Below, piece by piece: positions 9,006-18,514 of a DNA stretch of 42,888 nucleotides. The notes beneath the pieces are model-generated. The model did no database searches. It was not told where the DNA came from and worked only from the letters and a program-made list of their open reading frames with translations. The stretch is from Pseudomonadota bacterium (GTDB lineage: Bacteria; Myxococcota_A; UBA9042), in assembly GCA_005792545.1 (NCBI GenBank), contig SXRM01000299.1, forward strand, positions 1-42,888, given 5' to 3'. Both the position numbers and the translations under genes were made by a program. Positions within the stretch are counted from its first letter, which is position 1. Each line of letters begins with the position of its first letter.

Positions 9006-12000
9006 CTACCGCACCACCACGATATCCACCCCAGACCGCCCAAACACCTCGGGGCTATACATCTCCTCAGCCTTGGCCGGCGGCACCACAAACCGCCCCG
9101 GCGTGGTGGCGCGGCACAGGTACGCGTACTGCCATTCCCCTTCCCACAGTAGACTCGTGAAGGCTTCGGCGCGCTCATCGCGCAGGTTGTCGTGCTCGTA
9201 CCAGCGGCCCCACCACCAACGGCGGGCGCTGCCGCTCGGCTCGGGCTTGGTATCGGGCGCCGGTTCGCTGCCTGCGAGGTCACCGTTGATGGCTTCCAGG
9301 CCAGCCGGCATCGGGTCGACCAATGCCACGTGGTAGCGCCGCGCCGGGGCCACCATCTCGACCTTGACCCGCACCCGCGCGCCGGCTTTGAGCTGCCACG
9401 ACCCATCTGCCAGGCGCTTGACGTCGTCGGGTTTGTCCACCGCTTCGTACGTCCGCTGCACGAAAAAGCCGCGGTCCATCGGCGGCAGGCGCAAATCGGC
9501 GGGCGCGTAGTCCAGGCCGATGCGGTAGTACAGGCGCCCGTCGCCCTGCTTGCCGACAATCAGGTCCTTGTCGGCAGGGCCGGTCTGCAATAGCGCCATC
9601 GGCACCAGCAGCTCATGGCGGTCGGTCGAGCGACCCTTGAAGGCTTGTTCGCCTGCATACTGCTCGCCCAGCCACAGGCGCGCCACGAAATCGGGGGTCG
9701 CCTTCTCGTAGGTGCGAAAGTACCGGTCCAAGGCCAAAAGAATCCACGCGTTCTCTTGGGTTGAGCCCCAGCGGCCCTTTTTGCGGTGTGCCAGCAGACC
9801 CGTCACGATCTTGGGAATCAGGTCGGCCTTGGCATCGTCGGTCATCAGTGCGTCGAGCAGGACGGCGTCGGCGCGGCGGTCGCTGGCCAGCAACAAGTGG
9901 GCGCCGTCGTCGTAGCGCACCGTAAAGTGGGCAGCGCCGGCGGTTTCTTCCACGCGGTTCTGCACATGGGTGCGAATGGCGGACAGCACCGCAGCGCTGC
10001 CTTTGTCGCCCACCAGCACCGGCCAGGTCCAGCCGAGCAGCTCCATCGGCGCCGTCTGCACGTCCTTGAATTCGGACAGCAGCGCCCTCGCCTTGGCCAC
10101 GTCGCGCTCGCCGGCCGCCAGCCGCACGTACAGGGCCTCTGCGCGTAGAATCTGGCGTATCGACACGCTGTAGTAGCTCGGAAAGCGGCTTTCGATCGTG
10201 CGCAGGTAGTCGAGCGCGCGCTTGAGTGGATAATCGGGCACCGCAAAGCCCTTGGCCTTGGCCCGCACCAGCGCGTGCGCCACGTGCAACGTCGTCACCG
10301 GCCAGCTTTGCTCGCCTTTCTTCCAGAAGCCCCAGCCGCCGTCGTGGTTTTGCATGCGCTCCAACGCCTTGAAGTCGTTGACCATGCTGGCCGCGAGCTC
10401 GGCGTCGCTCGGCATGTCTTTGACCTGGAAGGCCTGTAGCACATCGCGCAACGCCGCGATGGAAATGACCCGCGAGGCGCGCTGCTCGCTGCACTCGAAT
10501 GGGTAGCGCACCAGATACAGCACCGCGTCGGTCAGGCCTTGCAACGCCGTAGAGCTGGTCGTGACTTGCAAGCCGCCGTATTGCTTGACGGCATTCTTGG
10601 GTGCACGGATTGGCTGGGCGCGGGCGCCGCTGTCGAGCACGCCATAGGTCGCAAAGGCCTCGGTCGTCGCCAGCGTCCACACCGGCAGGCTGATCTCGGC
10701 AGCGTCGGCAAAGGCACCGGTGGCCACGGCAATTTGCACCCGCCCGGTACCTGCCTGTGGCGCCGTGGTGGGCAGCCGTACCTCGACCCGGTTGTTGCCG
10801 GGGATGGTCAGGCGCACTGCCGGGCCCGACACCTGCAAGACGCTGCTGCGCGCGGCCAGTTGGACTTCCAAAGGGTTGGGGGTCTGGTTCTGCAGCACCA
10901 CCGGCAGCTGGAACTCGTCGCCAAAGTTGGCAAACCGCGGCGCGCTCGGCCGCACCATCAGCGGCAGTCGCGCGACCACCGTCGCTTCGCCCAGGCCAAA
11001 GCGCTGCACCTCGTGGGCCGCGACCGCCATCACGCGATAACGGGTCAGGTTGTCGGGCAGGGTCACCTGCACGGTTGCCCTGCCCTGCGCGTCGGTGCGG
11101 ACGATCGGCGCAAACAAGGCCAGCGGATTGAAGTCCTTTCGCAAGGCGATCGCGGGCCCAGGCTCGCCGTCGTCGGCAGCGTCGGCACCGTCCATCGGTG
11201 CGCCGTGGCCATTGGCGGCCTTTGCTTTGGCGCGGCTCTCGCGCATCGGGCCGCGTTCAGACTTCGCCTCGGACGGTGGCGCAGGTGGGGCGGCGCCGAC
11301 TGCAACCACGGATTTCTTGTACGACCCGCCGCCGACGGCCGCGCCTTCCATCTCCGCATGGCGCGAGCCGTAACCGCCGCGCCCGCCTTCGTCGCGCATC
11401 TTGCCTGGCGCCTCCTCTTTGGCCTCAATTTCCAGTTGGGGGCCTGCCGACAACAGGATCCACTGGCGCAGCTCCTGCAGCGACAGCCCCGAGCCGCGAT
11501 GTGGATAGAAGGCGCTAATAGGATTAGGGATGCGGTAGCCAGTTAGCGCCAGCACGGCTTCGTCGGCCATCACCACCAGCAGCTCGGCGTTCGCCGCCGG
11601 CTTGCCCTGCGCATCGACCACGGTCAGGACCAGCGCGGTTTTCTGGCCGGGCGTTGCATCGGGATCCTGCGGCGCCACCTGGACTTGCAGGACGCGATGG
11701 TTGGGCGGCACCGCCAGCGAGATTTCGTTACTCGCAAACGCCGGCCGCGGCGGCAGCTTGGGATCGGGCAAACCGTTCGCCCCTTTGCGCGGCGCCTGAC
11801 CGACCAGGGCGACGTGGGCCACGAGGTTGGGGGTGTGGGCGTCTTCAATCGGGATCTCGACCGTCGCTGTGCGACCGCCGGTGACAAACGGCTTGCGCCA
11901 CAGCACACCCTCGCGCGCCACGGTCAGCTCGCCCGTCGCATCTGGCCACGGCGCCAGGATCAGCAGTTTGGCGGTCTGCCCCGGCGCGTACTGCTGGCGG

Positions 12001-15000
12001 TCGGGCACCAGCTGCACCTGGTCTTCGGGCAGGTTGCGGTCGGGCACGCTATCGGGGCCACTGACGTAAATCTGCAACACGGTCTGGTTCTTGCGCGCTT
12101 TGGCGTCGGTCAGCGTCGCTTCGACGTGCCACAGGCCACCGGCCTTGGGCGTGAAGGTGCACTGGCCGGGCTTGGCGGCGCTGGTCCACTCGCAGGTCTG
12201 CACGTCGCTGCGCTCTGTGGACCATTGGCCTTGTTTCTGAACGTCTTTGTTGCGGTACATCTGCACCGACAGTGACGTGCCCGCCACGGCTTTGCCGTCC
12301 AGGTCCGCTACCACCACGTCGATCGGCAGCGCCTCGCCGGCCTGCGCGAAGCCCTTGTCCGTCTTTAGGCCCGCATACAGGCTCGCTGGGTGCACGACCA
12401 GGTGCGCTTGGGTCGTCCACGCCTGCCGGTTGACGTCGTACACCGTCGCGTGGGCGGTCACTGCCCACGGCTGAATCGGCTCGCCGGCGTCGAAATCGAC
12501 CCGCACCACGTGCTGGCCATTGGAGCCGAGCCGCGACTGCAGGTTCTGGTTGTGTTGCGCGCCGCCGCCGTCACGATACCAGCGCATCCACCACGGGGTC
12601 GGTCGGCCAAAGGTCCAGTCGTGCCAGCCGGCCGGCGTAAAGCTGCCGGACGTCGCGCGCACGTCCCAGCGAACGTCGGCATTGGGCAGCGCTCCTCCGG
12701 CGTAGTAGCGGGCCGAAGTCGTCACCAGGGCGTGGTCGCCGATGGTGTACGGCCCGGGATCGGCTTGCGTAGTCGTTTCAAACTCGGGCCGGCGAAACTC
12801 CTCAACACGCAAGTGGTGCGAGAAGTCCCAATGGTCTGGGCCATGGCCGAACAGCACCTGCGCGGTTCCCAGGTGCAGGTTCTTGGGCAGCGGCACCGCC
12901 AGGTCAAAACTGCCGCCTTGCGCTACCGGTAGCGTGCCCTTGCCGACGTCGTTGCCGCGGGCGTCGCGCAGCTTCCAGTGCAACGTGCTGGCGCCCGACC
13001 AGGCTTGCAGGTCGCCTTTAGGTCCGCGGACGACCGTGCGCAGCCAGCCCTTGAGGTTGGCCGTCTCGCCAGGCTTGTACAGGCCGCGGTCGTTGACGAC
13101 GTGCCATACGGTATGACTGCCGGGCGACGCCCCGTGCCAGTCGCTGTGCTCGGCCCAGTAGTGGTCGCGCTCGGGCAGCATCGCCACGTCGTTGCCTTGG
13201 ATGGCCACGGCCATGCGCGGTTTGTCGGCCGAGCCGGGCAGCGTGTGCAACCAGCGACCGTCCTTGTCGGCGGTGCCGCTTTGCAGGGTCTTGCCGGCCT
13301 CGCGAATTTCGACTTTGGCGCCTGGCGCGGGCTTGCCAGTCGGCAAGTCGGTCGCGACGAACTGGATGGCTTCGCCGTCGCGCACCGCGGTCAGGCCCAG
13401 TCGCGTCACCTGCACCCACGACCAGTAATGGGTCTGCCGCCACTTTTCCTTGGGCTGCGGCACCGGCTCAACGTGCACGATCAGGTGACCGCGGTCGCCT
13501 TTGAGGGCATGGGACAGGTCGAGCGTCGTCTCGCTCACCTCGTCCGGCTCGCCCTTGATGCCAATCAGCTTGTCGAGCGCCAGATCGCCCGGCGGCCGTG
13601 GTTGACGGTCGTCTTCGCTGCGGTCTTGCTGCGCCTTGCCCCACGCCCACCACTGCGACGGATCGACGCGCCAGGCCCGGATCTTGACCAGCCGCTGGTT
13701 GACCGACCACACCGACAGATGCGGCGACTTTTGCGCCGGATCGAGCACGGTGATGGCGCCCAGTTGCATGGACAGCGCCGGCTCGGCGCGGCTGGTCTTG
13801 AACGTCGCGGTCGCGGTCTTGCCGAGCTTTTGGGCGTAGACGTCGGTCAGGTCGGCGCCGACGTGGACGGTGTACTTGGTGTTGCCCTTGGTCTGGCCCG
13901 AAATCGTCACCTGGGTGCCGCTGACGATAACCTGCATGCCGGGCACGGGCGGCGTTACCTGAACTAGCGCCGGATCAAAGAGCTTACTGTCCAACGCGTT
14001 GCTAAAGGTCAGGTACCACGGCTGCAGCGGCGGGCACCGATCGCCCCAACCGCAGTGCGAGCCGGTCAGTGCCAACGGGCCGTAGGTGCGGAAGTGCTGG
14101 GTGTGTTTGGCCGCCGACAGCCGCGGGCCTTCAGCGCTGGGCAGGCCCGGCCCCCAGGTCACCACAATCGAGCTGTTCTTGGGCAGGTCTGCTTGCGCGC
14201 GCAATGCCACCCAGCGGTCGCCATGGCCGTTTTGCTTGAGCGCCTCGACGCGCCACTTGTAGCCGCTCTCTTTGGCCAGCTCGTCAGCGGTCAGAACGCG
14301 AAACGGCACCACGCTGCCATCGGCGTGCAACGTCACCTTGGCTGCAATCGCGGCTGGCGACACCGCCTGGTCGAACTCGGCGAAAATCACCGGGTTCAGC
14401 GGGTTGCCGTGCCCGCCGGGCGAGGTGTTGAGGATGCGCGGCGGCGGCGTTCGGAAGGCGAAGCGGTGTTCCTTTTCCAGCGCGCCGCCGGTCTGCGACT
14501 TGGTCCCCGCGGGCACGACTACCGTGTACTCAGTGGCCATCGGCAGGCGTTCTTTGGGCTGGAAAATCGCGGTCTGCGTGCCGAGCCAGCGCCATTCGCC
14601 AGGGATCGCCGGCGTCACCTGCACCGGCACCGGCAGCGTGGCCAGCGTGGCATGGTCGGTGACGGGCACCATCGGCTGGCTAAACGTCACCGACACCCGC
14701 GGCGCCAGGTTCACGTCGCCTTCGGGGCCGTGGCGCAGGACGCGCAAAGGGCCACTTTCGACTGCAGGCGGCGGCTCGGGCGAGGGCGGCGGCGGAAACG
14801 GTTCCTTGACAGTGTCGCCCGGTCGCGGCGCTGGCAGCGATTTGTCCCTCAACGCAAACGGCTGGGCGTCGTCGGCCTTGACGTCGATCTTGGGCAGGCG
14901 CGCCAGCAGCTTTTGGGTCTCGGCCGGCGACAGCGGCGTGGTGACGGCCTGGGGCGCTGGCGGCGTGTTGGCGGCGTCGGGATCGGCTTCGCTCACGCGA

Positions 15001-15203
15001 AAGCGCAGGCCCTGGGCGCCGTCGGGCAGCGCTGCGTAGCCGCCGCCGCGGTAGGGGCGTTTGTAGCTGCCGCCGACGTTGGGTGCGGGAGCGGCGGTCG
15101 GCGAGATGGCGACCGGGCTGCGCGCCTGGCCCGTCGAGGCAGGCTCTGGCGCGCACGCGGACAGGGCCAAAAGGGCAAACAGAATGCGAGCGTGGGTCGG
15201 CAT
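9006..15203 (-). CDS. Bacterial alpha-2-macroglobulin lipoprotein with thioester
   Basis: 2065 residues from ATG 15203 (AGGA 7 nt upstream). The lipobox LSAC places the lipidated Cys at 17. N-terminal macroglobulin-like beta domains ('EHRFAFRTPPPRILNTSPGG') lead to MG1-MG6-type repeats. About residues 1250-1365 form a Gly/Arg/Ala/Pro-rich bait region, followed by 'DFNPLALFAP'. The thioester motif CSEQ is intact at Cys1571-Gln1574 in 'RYPFECSEQRA'. Such proteins trap attacking proteases covalently in the periplasm. It is longer than E. coli YfhM (about 1650). No penicillin-binding protein 1C gene is adjacent; a Cys-rich lipoprotein lies upstream on the same strand, 182 bp away. Confidence 0.93.
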   Translation of the reverse strand: MPTHARILFALLALSACAPEPASTGQARSPVAISPTAAPAPNVGGSYKRPYRGGGYAALPDGAQGLRFRVSEADPDAANTPPAPQAVTTPLSPAETQKLLARLPKIDVKADDAQPFALRDKSLPAPRPGDTVKEPFPPPPSPEPPPAVESGPLRVLRHGPEGDVNLAPRVSVTFSQPMVPVTDHATLATLPVPVQVTPAIPGEWRWLGTQTAIFQPKERLPMATEYTVVVPAGTKSQTGGALEKEHRFAFRTPPPRILNTSPGGHGNPLNPVIFAEFDQAVSPAAIAAKVTLHADGSVVPFRVLTADELAKESGYKWRVEALKQNGHGDRWVALRAQADLPKNSSIVVTWGPGLPSAEGPRLSAAKHTQHFRTYGPLALTGSHCGWGDRCPPLQPWYLTFSNALDSKLFDPALVQVTPPVPGMQVIVSGTQVTISGQTKGNTKYTVHVGADLTDVYAQKLGKTATATFKTSRAEPALSMQLGAITVLDPAQKSPHLSVWSVNQRLVKIRAWRVDPSQWWAWGKAQQDRSEDDRQPRPPGDLALDKLIGIKGEPDEVSETTLDLSHALKGDRGHLIVHVEPVPQPKEKWRQTHYWSWVQVTRLGLTAVRDGEAIQFVATDLPTGKPAPGAKVEIREAGKTLQSGTADKDGRWLHTLPGSADKPRMAVAIQGNDVAMLPERDHYWAEHSDWHGASPGSHTVWHVVNDRGLYKPGETANLKGWLRTVVRGPKGDLQAWSGASTLHWKLRDARGNDVGKGTLPVAQGGSFDLAVPLPKNLHLGTAQVLFGHGPDHWDFSHHLRVEEFRRPEFETTTQADPGPYTIGDHALVTTSARYYAGGALPNADVRWDVRATSGSFTPAGWHDWTFGRPTPWWMRWYRDGGGAQHNQNLQSRLGSNGQHVVRVDFDAGEPIQPWAVTAHATVYDVNRQAWTTQAHLVVHPASLYAGLKTDKGFAQAGEALPIDVVVADLDGKAVAGTSLSVQMYRNKDVQKQGQWSTERSDVQTCEWTSAAKPGQCTFTPKAGGLWHVEATLTDAKARKNQTVLQIYVSGPDSVPDRNLPEDQVQLVPDRQQYAPGQTAKLLILAPWPDATGELTVAREGVLWRKPFVTGGRTATVEIPIEDAHTPNLVAHVALVGQAPRKGANGLPDPKLPPRPAFASNEISLAVPPNHRVLQVQVAPQDPDATPGQKTALVLTVVDAQGKPAANAELLVVMADEAVLALTGYRIPNPISAFYPHRGSGLSLQELRQWILLSAGPQLEIEAKEEAPGKMRDEGGRGGYGSRHAEMEGAAVGGGSYKKSVVAVGAAPPAPPSEAKSERGPMRESRAKAKAANGHGAPMDGADAADDGEPGPAIALRKDFNPLALFAPIVRTDAQGRATVQVTLPDNLTRYRVMAVAAHEVQRFGLGEATVVARLPLMVRPSAPRFANFGDEFQLPVVLQNQTPNPLEVQLAARSSVLQVSGPAVRLTIPGNNRVEVRLPTTAPQAGTGRVQIAVATGAFADAAEISLPVWTLATTEAFATYGVLDSGARAQPIRAPKNAVKQYGGLQVTTSSTALQGLTDAVLYLVRYPFECSEQRASRVISIAALRDVLQAFQVKDMPSDAELAASMVNDFKALERMQNHDGGWGFWKKGEQSWPVTTLHVAHALVRAKAKGFAVPDYPLKRALDYLRTIESRFPSYYSVSIRQILRAEALYVRLAAGERDVAKARALLSEFKDVQTAPMELLGWTWPVLVGDKGSAAVLSAIRTHVQNRVEETAGAAHFTVRYDDGAHLLLASDRRADAVLLDALMTDDAKADLIPKIVTGLLAHRKKGRWGSTQENAWILLALDRYFRTYEKATPDFVARLWLGEQYAGEQAFKGRSTDRHELLVPMALLQTGPADKDLIVGKQGDGRLYYRIGLDYAPADLRLPPMDRGFFVQRTYEAVDKPDDVKRLADGSWQLKAGARVRVKVEMVAPARRYHVALVDPMPAGLEAINGDLAGSEPAPDTKPEPSGSARRWWWGRWYEHDNLRDERAEAFTSLLWEGEWQYAYLCRATTPGRFVVPPAKAEEMYSPEVFGRSGVDIVVVR

Positions 15204-15385
15204 GGCGGATTCCTGGCCCGGGGCGGGCGCCCGGCTTGGACGCGGGGGCGCGGCGGGCGGTTTGGCAGCGTATCGCGGGTGGGGCGGCGGTGCACGTGCA
15301 GGCAGACCGGCAGGCTAGGATACCGTCTCGCCGGAGCGGTAGGGTTGTGACGCGTCCGCAGTCCCAGCCCGCTTCCGGCCGTCAG

Positions 15386-16591
15386 TCAAGGCTTGGCCGC
15401 TGTCGGGAACACGCACTGAAAGCCCTCAAACTTCATGCCGGCGAGCGCACAGTCAAGACTGCGGTAGCCGGCGGCGCCGTCGCAGAACACCGCTTCTTTG
15501 CTGTCTGACGACGTCGAGATGCCGCCCGCGCACGCCGGAAAGCGCAGACAGGTGGCGTTGAGCTTGCCCTTGGGGTCGCCCGACGACGCATAGGTCGCGC
15601 ACTGAAAGCCCATACCGGCGCAATCCAGCACTTGGACTTTGCCGCCCTTGCACTCGCGCGCCTTGCTGCCGACGCAGGATTCGCTGAACGTGCTGGAATC
15701 GCATGCCTCTGCAGCACCCGGGAACTTGCAGATGTCGGGGTCGTCGTCAAAGGGCATGGTCGGGTCGCACGTCGCGCCCACTGCCCCGCAGTCGATGGAA
15801 AACGCAAAGTTCTGGCCTGCCTGCCCGACGCACACGGTGGCACTGTTGCCATTGCAGACAAACGTCTTTGGCGTCGAGCAGGTGCCGAACTTGGCGCACA
15901 ACGCTTGCGCCTTGGGGGCAACGCCCACCGTGCCGCAAGGCAGCCCAAGGCTCTGGCAGTCAACAACCGCCGATACGCCCTTGCTACAAAGCTGGACCTT
16001 GCTGCCGGCGCATTGCGCCGTGGTGTCGGCGCCGCAGCTGTGGTTGCCGGTTTTGAGGCAGCTTAGCACCGCGTCGCACGACTGGGCGGCGGCGAAGCAA
16101 CCCTGTTGGGCCTCCAGTTGCTGCAGGAGGAGGTCGCCGGGCTCAACGATGCCAACCAGTTTGGCCATCGTGGTCGCCATCGACAGCGTCGGTGGATCCA
16201 TGCACTCGGACATCGACACGCCGGGGATGCACAAGTCGGCCTTGACGCACGCAATCGCCCGCTGAGTCCGCGCCGTCGGCGGTACTTTGCACTGCGTGGC
16301 GCTGACCACATCGCCGCTTTTGGTCTCGACGCAGCTTTGCGGTTTGGTGCAGTCGCCGTCGTTGACCCACTTGCCGGCTTTGCAGCGCACCTTGGCAGTG
16401 GCGCCGGGCGCACAGCCAATCTGGTCCTCCTTAGGGCAGTCGGCGCCGACCGGGCCGCCGGAGACGACCACGGCTGGCGTCGTTCCAGTGCCACCGCCGC
16501 CTCCGCCCCCTGCCCCGCCTGGGCCGCTGGTGACGCACGATGCGAGGCAAAGTGCCGCCGCGACCAATGAGACTCGGACCATCGCTGCCAT
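15386..16591 (-). CDS. Cys-rich outer-surface lipoprotein
   Basis: 401 residues from ATG 16591, with GGAGG 4 nt upstream. The signal peptide ends in the lipobox LASC, followed by a Gly-rich tether. The mature part has about 40 cysteines in repeated 'C.G..A..C..G' and 'DC..LG..C' modules (for example 'CAGSKVQLCSKG', 'CVGSKARECKGGK'). These suggest tandem disulfide-knotted EGF-like units. I know no enzymatic function for this type. It precedes the alpha-2-macroglobulin gene on the same strand with a 182-bp gap, so co-expression at the cell surface is plausible but unproven. Confidence 0.8.
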   Translation of the reverse strand: MAAMVRVSLVAAALCLASCVTSGPGGAGGGGGGGTGTTPAVVVSGGPVGADCPKEDQIGCAPGATAKVRCKAGKWVNDGDCTKPQSCVETKSGDVVSATQCKVPPTARTQRAIACVKADLCIPGVSMSECMDPPTLSMATTMAKLVGIVEPGDLLLQQLEAQQGCFAAAQSCDAVLSCLKTGNHSCGADTTAQCAGSKVQLCSKGVSAVVDCQSLGLPCGTVGVAPKAQALCAKFGTCSTPKTFVCNGNSATVCVGQAGQNFAFSIDCGAVGATCDPTMPFDDDPDICKFPGAAEACDSSTFSESCVGSKARECKGGKVQVLDCAGMGFQCATYASSGDPKGKLNATCLRFPACAGGISTSSDSKEAVFCDGAAGYRSLDCALAGMKFEGFQCVFPTAAKP

Positions 16592-16673
16592 GTCGCCTCC
16601 CGCGAACGCCGCAAGCTGCGTTGGGTTGCATTGCCGCGCCGCCAATGCGCAATACAGCGCCACCGGCCGGGCG

Positions 16674-17294
16674 TCAAGCGCAATCGCGCGTCGGTCGAGG
16701 CTCGGTTGCGATGAACCGCCAAGGCAAAAGCGCATCCTCCCCAGCATAGTCCACACCCACCCGCGGCGCCGTCCGCACATCGGCATCCGCCACCGGTTCG
16801 CCCACCTCCAGCCACAAATCGCCAGAGCCATCGAGCGCCATCCCCGAGTGCCGCCCGCTCAATCCCAGCGCCTGCGCCACCTTGCCCGGGCCATCACACC
16901 AGCGACGCACGTCTTTGGGCAGCGGCCGTTTGTCGCCAAACCCGCGCAGTCGAGCCATCGTCGCGGCGCCCTCCATCGGCACCACACCGCGAATCAGCAC
17001 GGCTTCGGCCACGCCCGCTTCGCCCGTCACCACGTTGAACGCCCAGTGCATGCCGTACACGAAGTACACGTAGGCCACGCCGCCCTGCTCAAACATCACG
17101 GCATTGCGCTTGGTTTTCTTGCCGCCAAAGGCATGGCATGCGCGGTCGTGCTGGTGGTAGGCCTCGGTTTCGACGATGCGCGCCCGCAAGACCTCGCCGT
17201 CCGGCAATCGGCCGACGACAATTGCCCCGAGTAATTCACGCGCCAGTGGCAAGGCCGGAGCGCGCAGCCGCGCCACATCGAAAACCTGGGACAT
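16674..17294 (-). CDS. mpg: DNA-3-methyladenine glycosylase (AAG/MPG family)
   Basis: 206 residues, the typical size of bacterial AAG. Signature segments: 'ARELLGAIVVG', the catalytic 'RIVETEAYHQHDRACHAFGG' (the second Glu activates water), 'NAVMFEQGGVAYVYFVYGMHWAFNVV' and 'GPGKVAQALGL'. It excises alkylated purines in base-excision repair. ATG 17294 shares its A with the TGA of the barrel gene, so it is translationally coupled as the last gene of an operon whose other products are exported. That pairing is unusual and may be only positional. Confidence 0.92.
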   Translation of the reverse strand: MSQVFDVARLRAPALPLARELLGAIVVGRLPDGEVLRARIVETEAYHQHDRACHAFGGKKTKRNAVMFEQGGVAYVYFVYGMHWAFNVVTGEAGVAEAVLIRGVVPMEGAATMARLRGFGDKRPLPKDVRRWCDGPGKVAQALGLSGRHSGMALDGSGDLWLEVGEPVADADVRTAPRVGVDYAGEDALLPWRFIATEPRPTRDCA

Positions 17295-18514
17295 CACCAG
17301 AACTTGGCGATAATCCGCACGCCGCACTGGAAAATGTTCGAGGCCCGAGTGTTGCGGCCCGGCACCCACTCTTGATTGCGGTACTGGGCGTAGAACTGCA
17401 ACGGCAGGCCCATGCGCAACAGGCTGATGTCGGCACCGAGACGCACTGTGTTCTTGTCGCCCGGTCGCCACACCTTCTCGCGGTCATAGTTCCAAATCGC
17501 TGACTGCGAGTAGTAGCGCGACTGCCCGACGGTGGTGTACGAGTGGCCAAGCGTCAGGTTGAGCAACGGCGGAAAGGTGTTGGCCTTTTCCAGGCTGTGG
17601 CCGCTCGCGAAGGTCGCCCAGGTCGGCCCCAACAAGGGAGCGACCTCCAGCATTGCCATAATCGCCAGGAAGTCGCCGGGATCGACTTTGTAGGTCTCGC
17701 CCACATAGGGCGCGTAGGTCAGCAACAGCGGACTAGTGGTGCCTTTGGGCGTCACGTATTCGCGGGTGCGAAACCACGAATACCAGGCGTCGATGCCGAA
17801 GTTGAACCGTTGCACCCCGTCGACCTTGATAGGGCGGTCCAGGGCCAGGTGCAGTTCGGCGTCGCCGTAGTTGTTCAGTTCCCACACCGTGGTGCCAGCG
17901 GCGACCAGGTTCTCTGGGTCTGGATTGACGCCGGTCGGAATCGCCACCTGACCGGCGACCGCGGCTTGCACGCCCATGGCCTCCAAGAACGCGAAGTCGG
18001 GCAGGCGATAGCGCAGGCCGAGCACAATATCGGCCAGCGTGTAGTGGTTGCCGTCAAACGCGCCCGGTTTAGGCTGGCCCATCGACTTGGCCCACTGCCA
18101 GAAGTCGTCCTCGCTGTACTTGCGGCCGAGCGTGCTCTGGTAGTCGCCGGGGGTCCAGCCAAAGTTGGGTGCGATGGTGGTGCGGGTGACCAACGGCACG
18201 CCGACCGCGGCGGTGAGCTTGTCGGTCAGCCCCACGAAAGCCTGGCTGGCGATGAAGCGGTAGCGCACGAACGGCGCCGCGGTAATGGTGCCCTGCAAGC
18301 CGCCGCCCGGCTCGTAGCGGTCAATGCCTTGCAAAAGCGTCAGCGGCTTGCGGTTGCTCGACCACTGCACGCTGGTGTCGGCTTCGATGAAGGACTCGTC
18401 GAGGATGAAAGCGCCAGAGGGCAGGGTGGTGGTGTTGCCGGCCCAGGCCACGGTCGGCAGGCAAAGCAGGGCACAGGCCGCGCCGATGGTGGTACGCAGT
18501 GTAATGCGCTTCAT
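17294..18514 (-). CDS. Outer-membrane beta-barrel protein
   Basis: 406 residues. The signal peptide (MKRITLRTTIGAACALLCLP, cleavage near AWA|GN) precedes alternating amphipathic strands such as 'APFVRYRFIASQAFVGL' and 'ADIVLGLRYRLPD', and the chain ends in an aromatic residue (IIAKFW), the usual barrel-assembly signal. It resembles the loosely defined transporter-like porins ('MetA-pathway' type), but I cannot name a substrate. The start overlaps the stop of the C45-like gene by 4 nt (ATGA), and its stop overlaps the glycosylase start by 1 nt: tight coupling on both sides. Confidence 0.75.
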   Translation of the reverse strand: MKRITLRTTIGAACALLCLPTVAWAGNTTTLPSGAFILDESFIEADTSVQWSSNRKPLTLLQGIDRYEPGGGLQGTITAAPFVRYRFIASQAFVGLTDKLTAAVGVPLVTRTTIAPNFGWTPGDYQSTLGRKYSEDDFWQWAKSMGQPKPGAFDGNHYTLADIVLGLRYRLPDFAFLEAMGVQAAVAGQVAIPTGVNPDPENLVAAGTTVWELNNYGDAELHLALDRPIKVDGVQRFNFGIDAWYSWFRTREYVTPKGTTSPLLLTYAPYVGETYKVDPGDFLAIMAMLEVAPLLGPTWATFASGHSLEKANTFPPLLNLTLGHSYTTVGQSRYYSQSAIWNYDREKVWRPGDKNTVRLGADISLLRMGLPLQFYAQYRNQEWVPGRNTRASNIFQCGVRIIAKFW

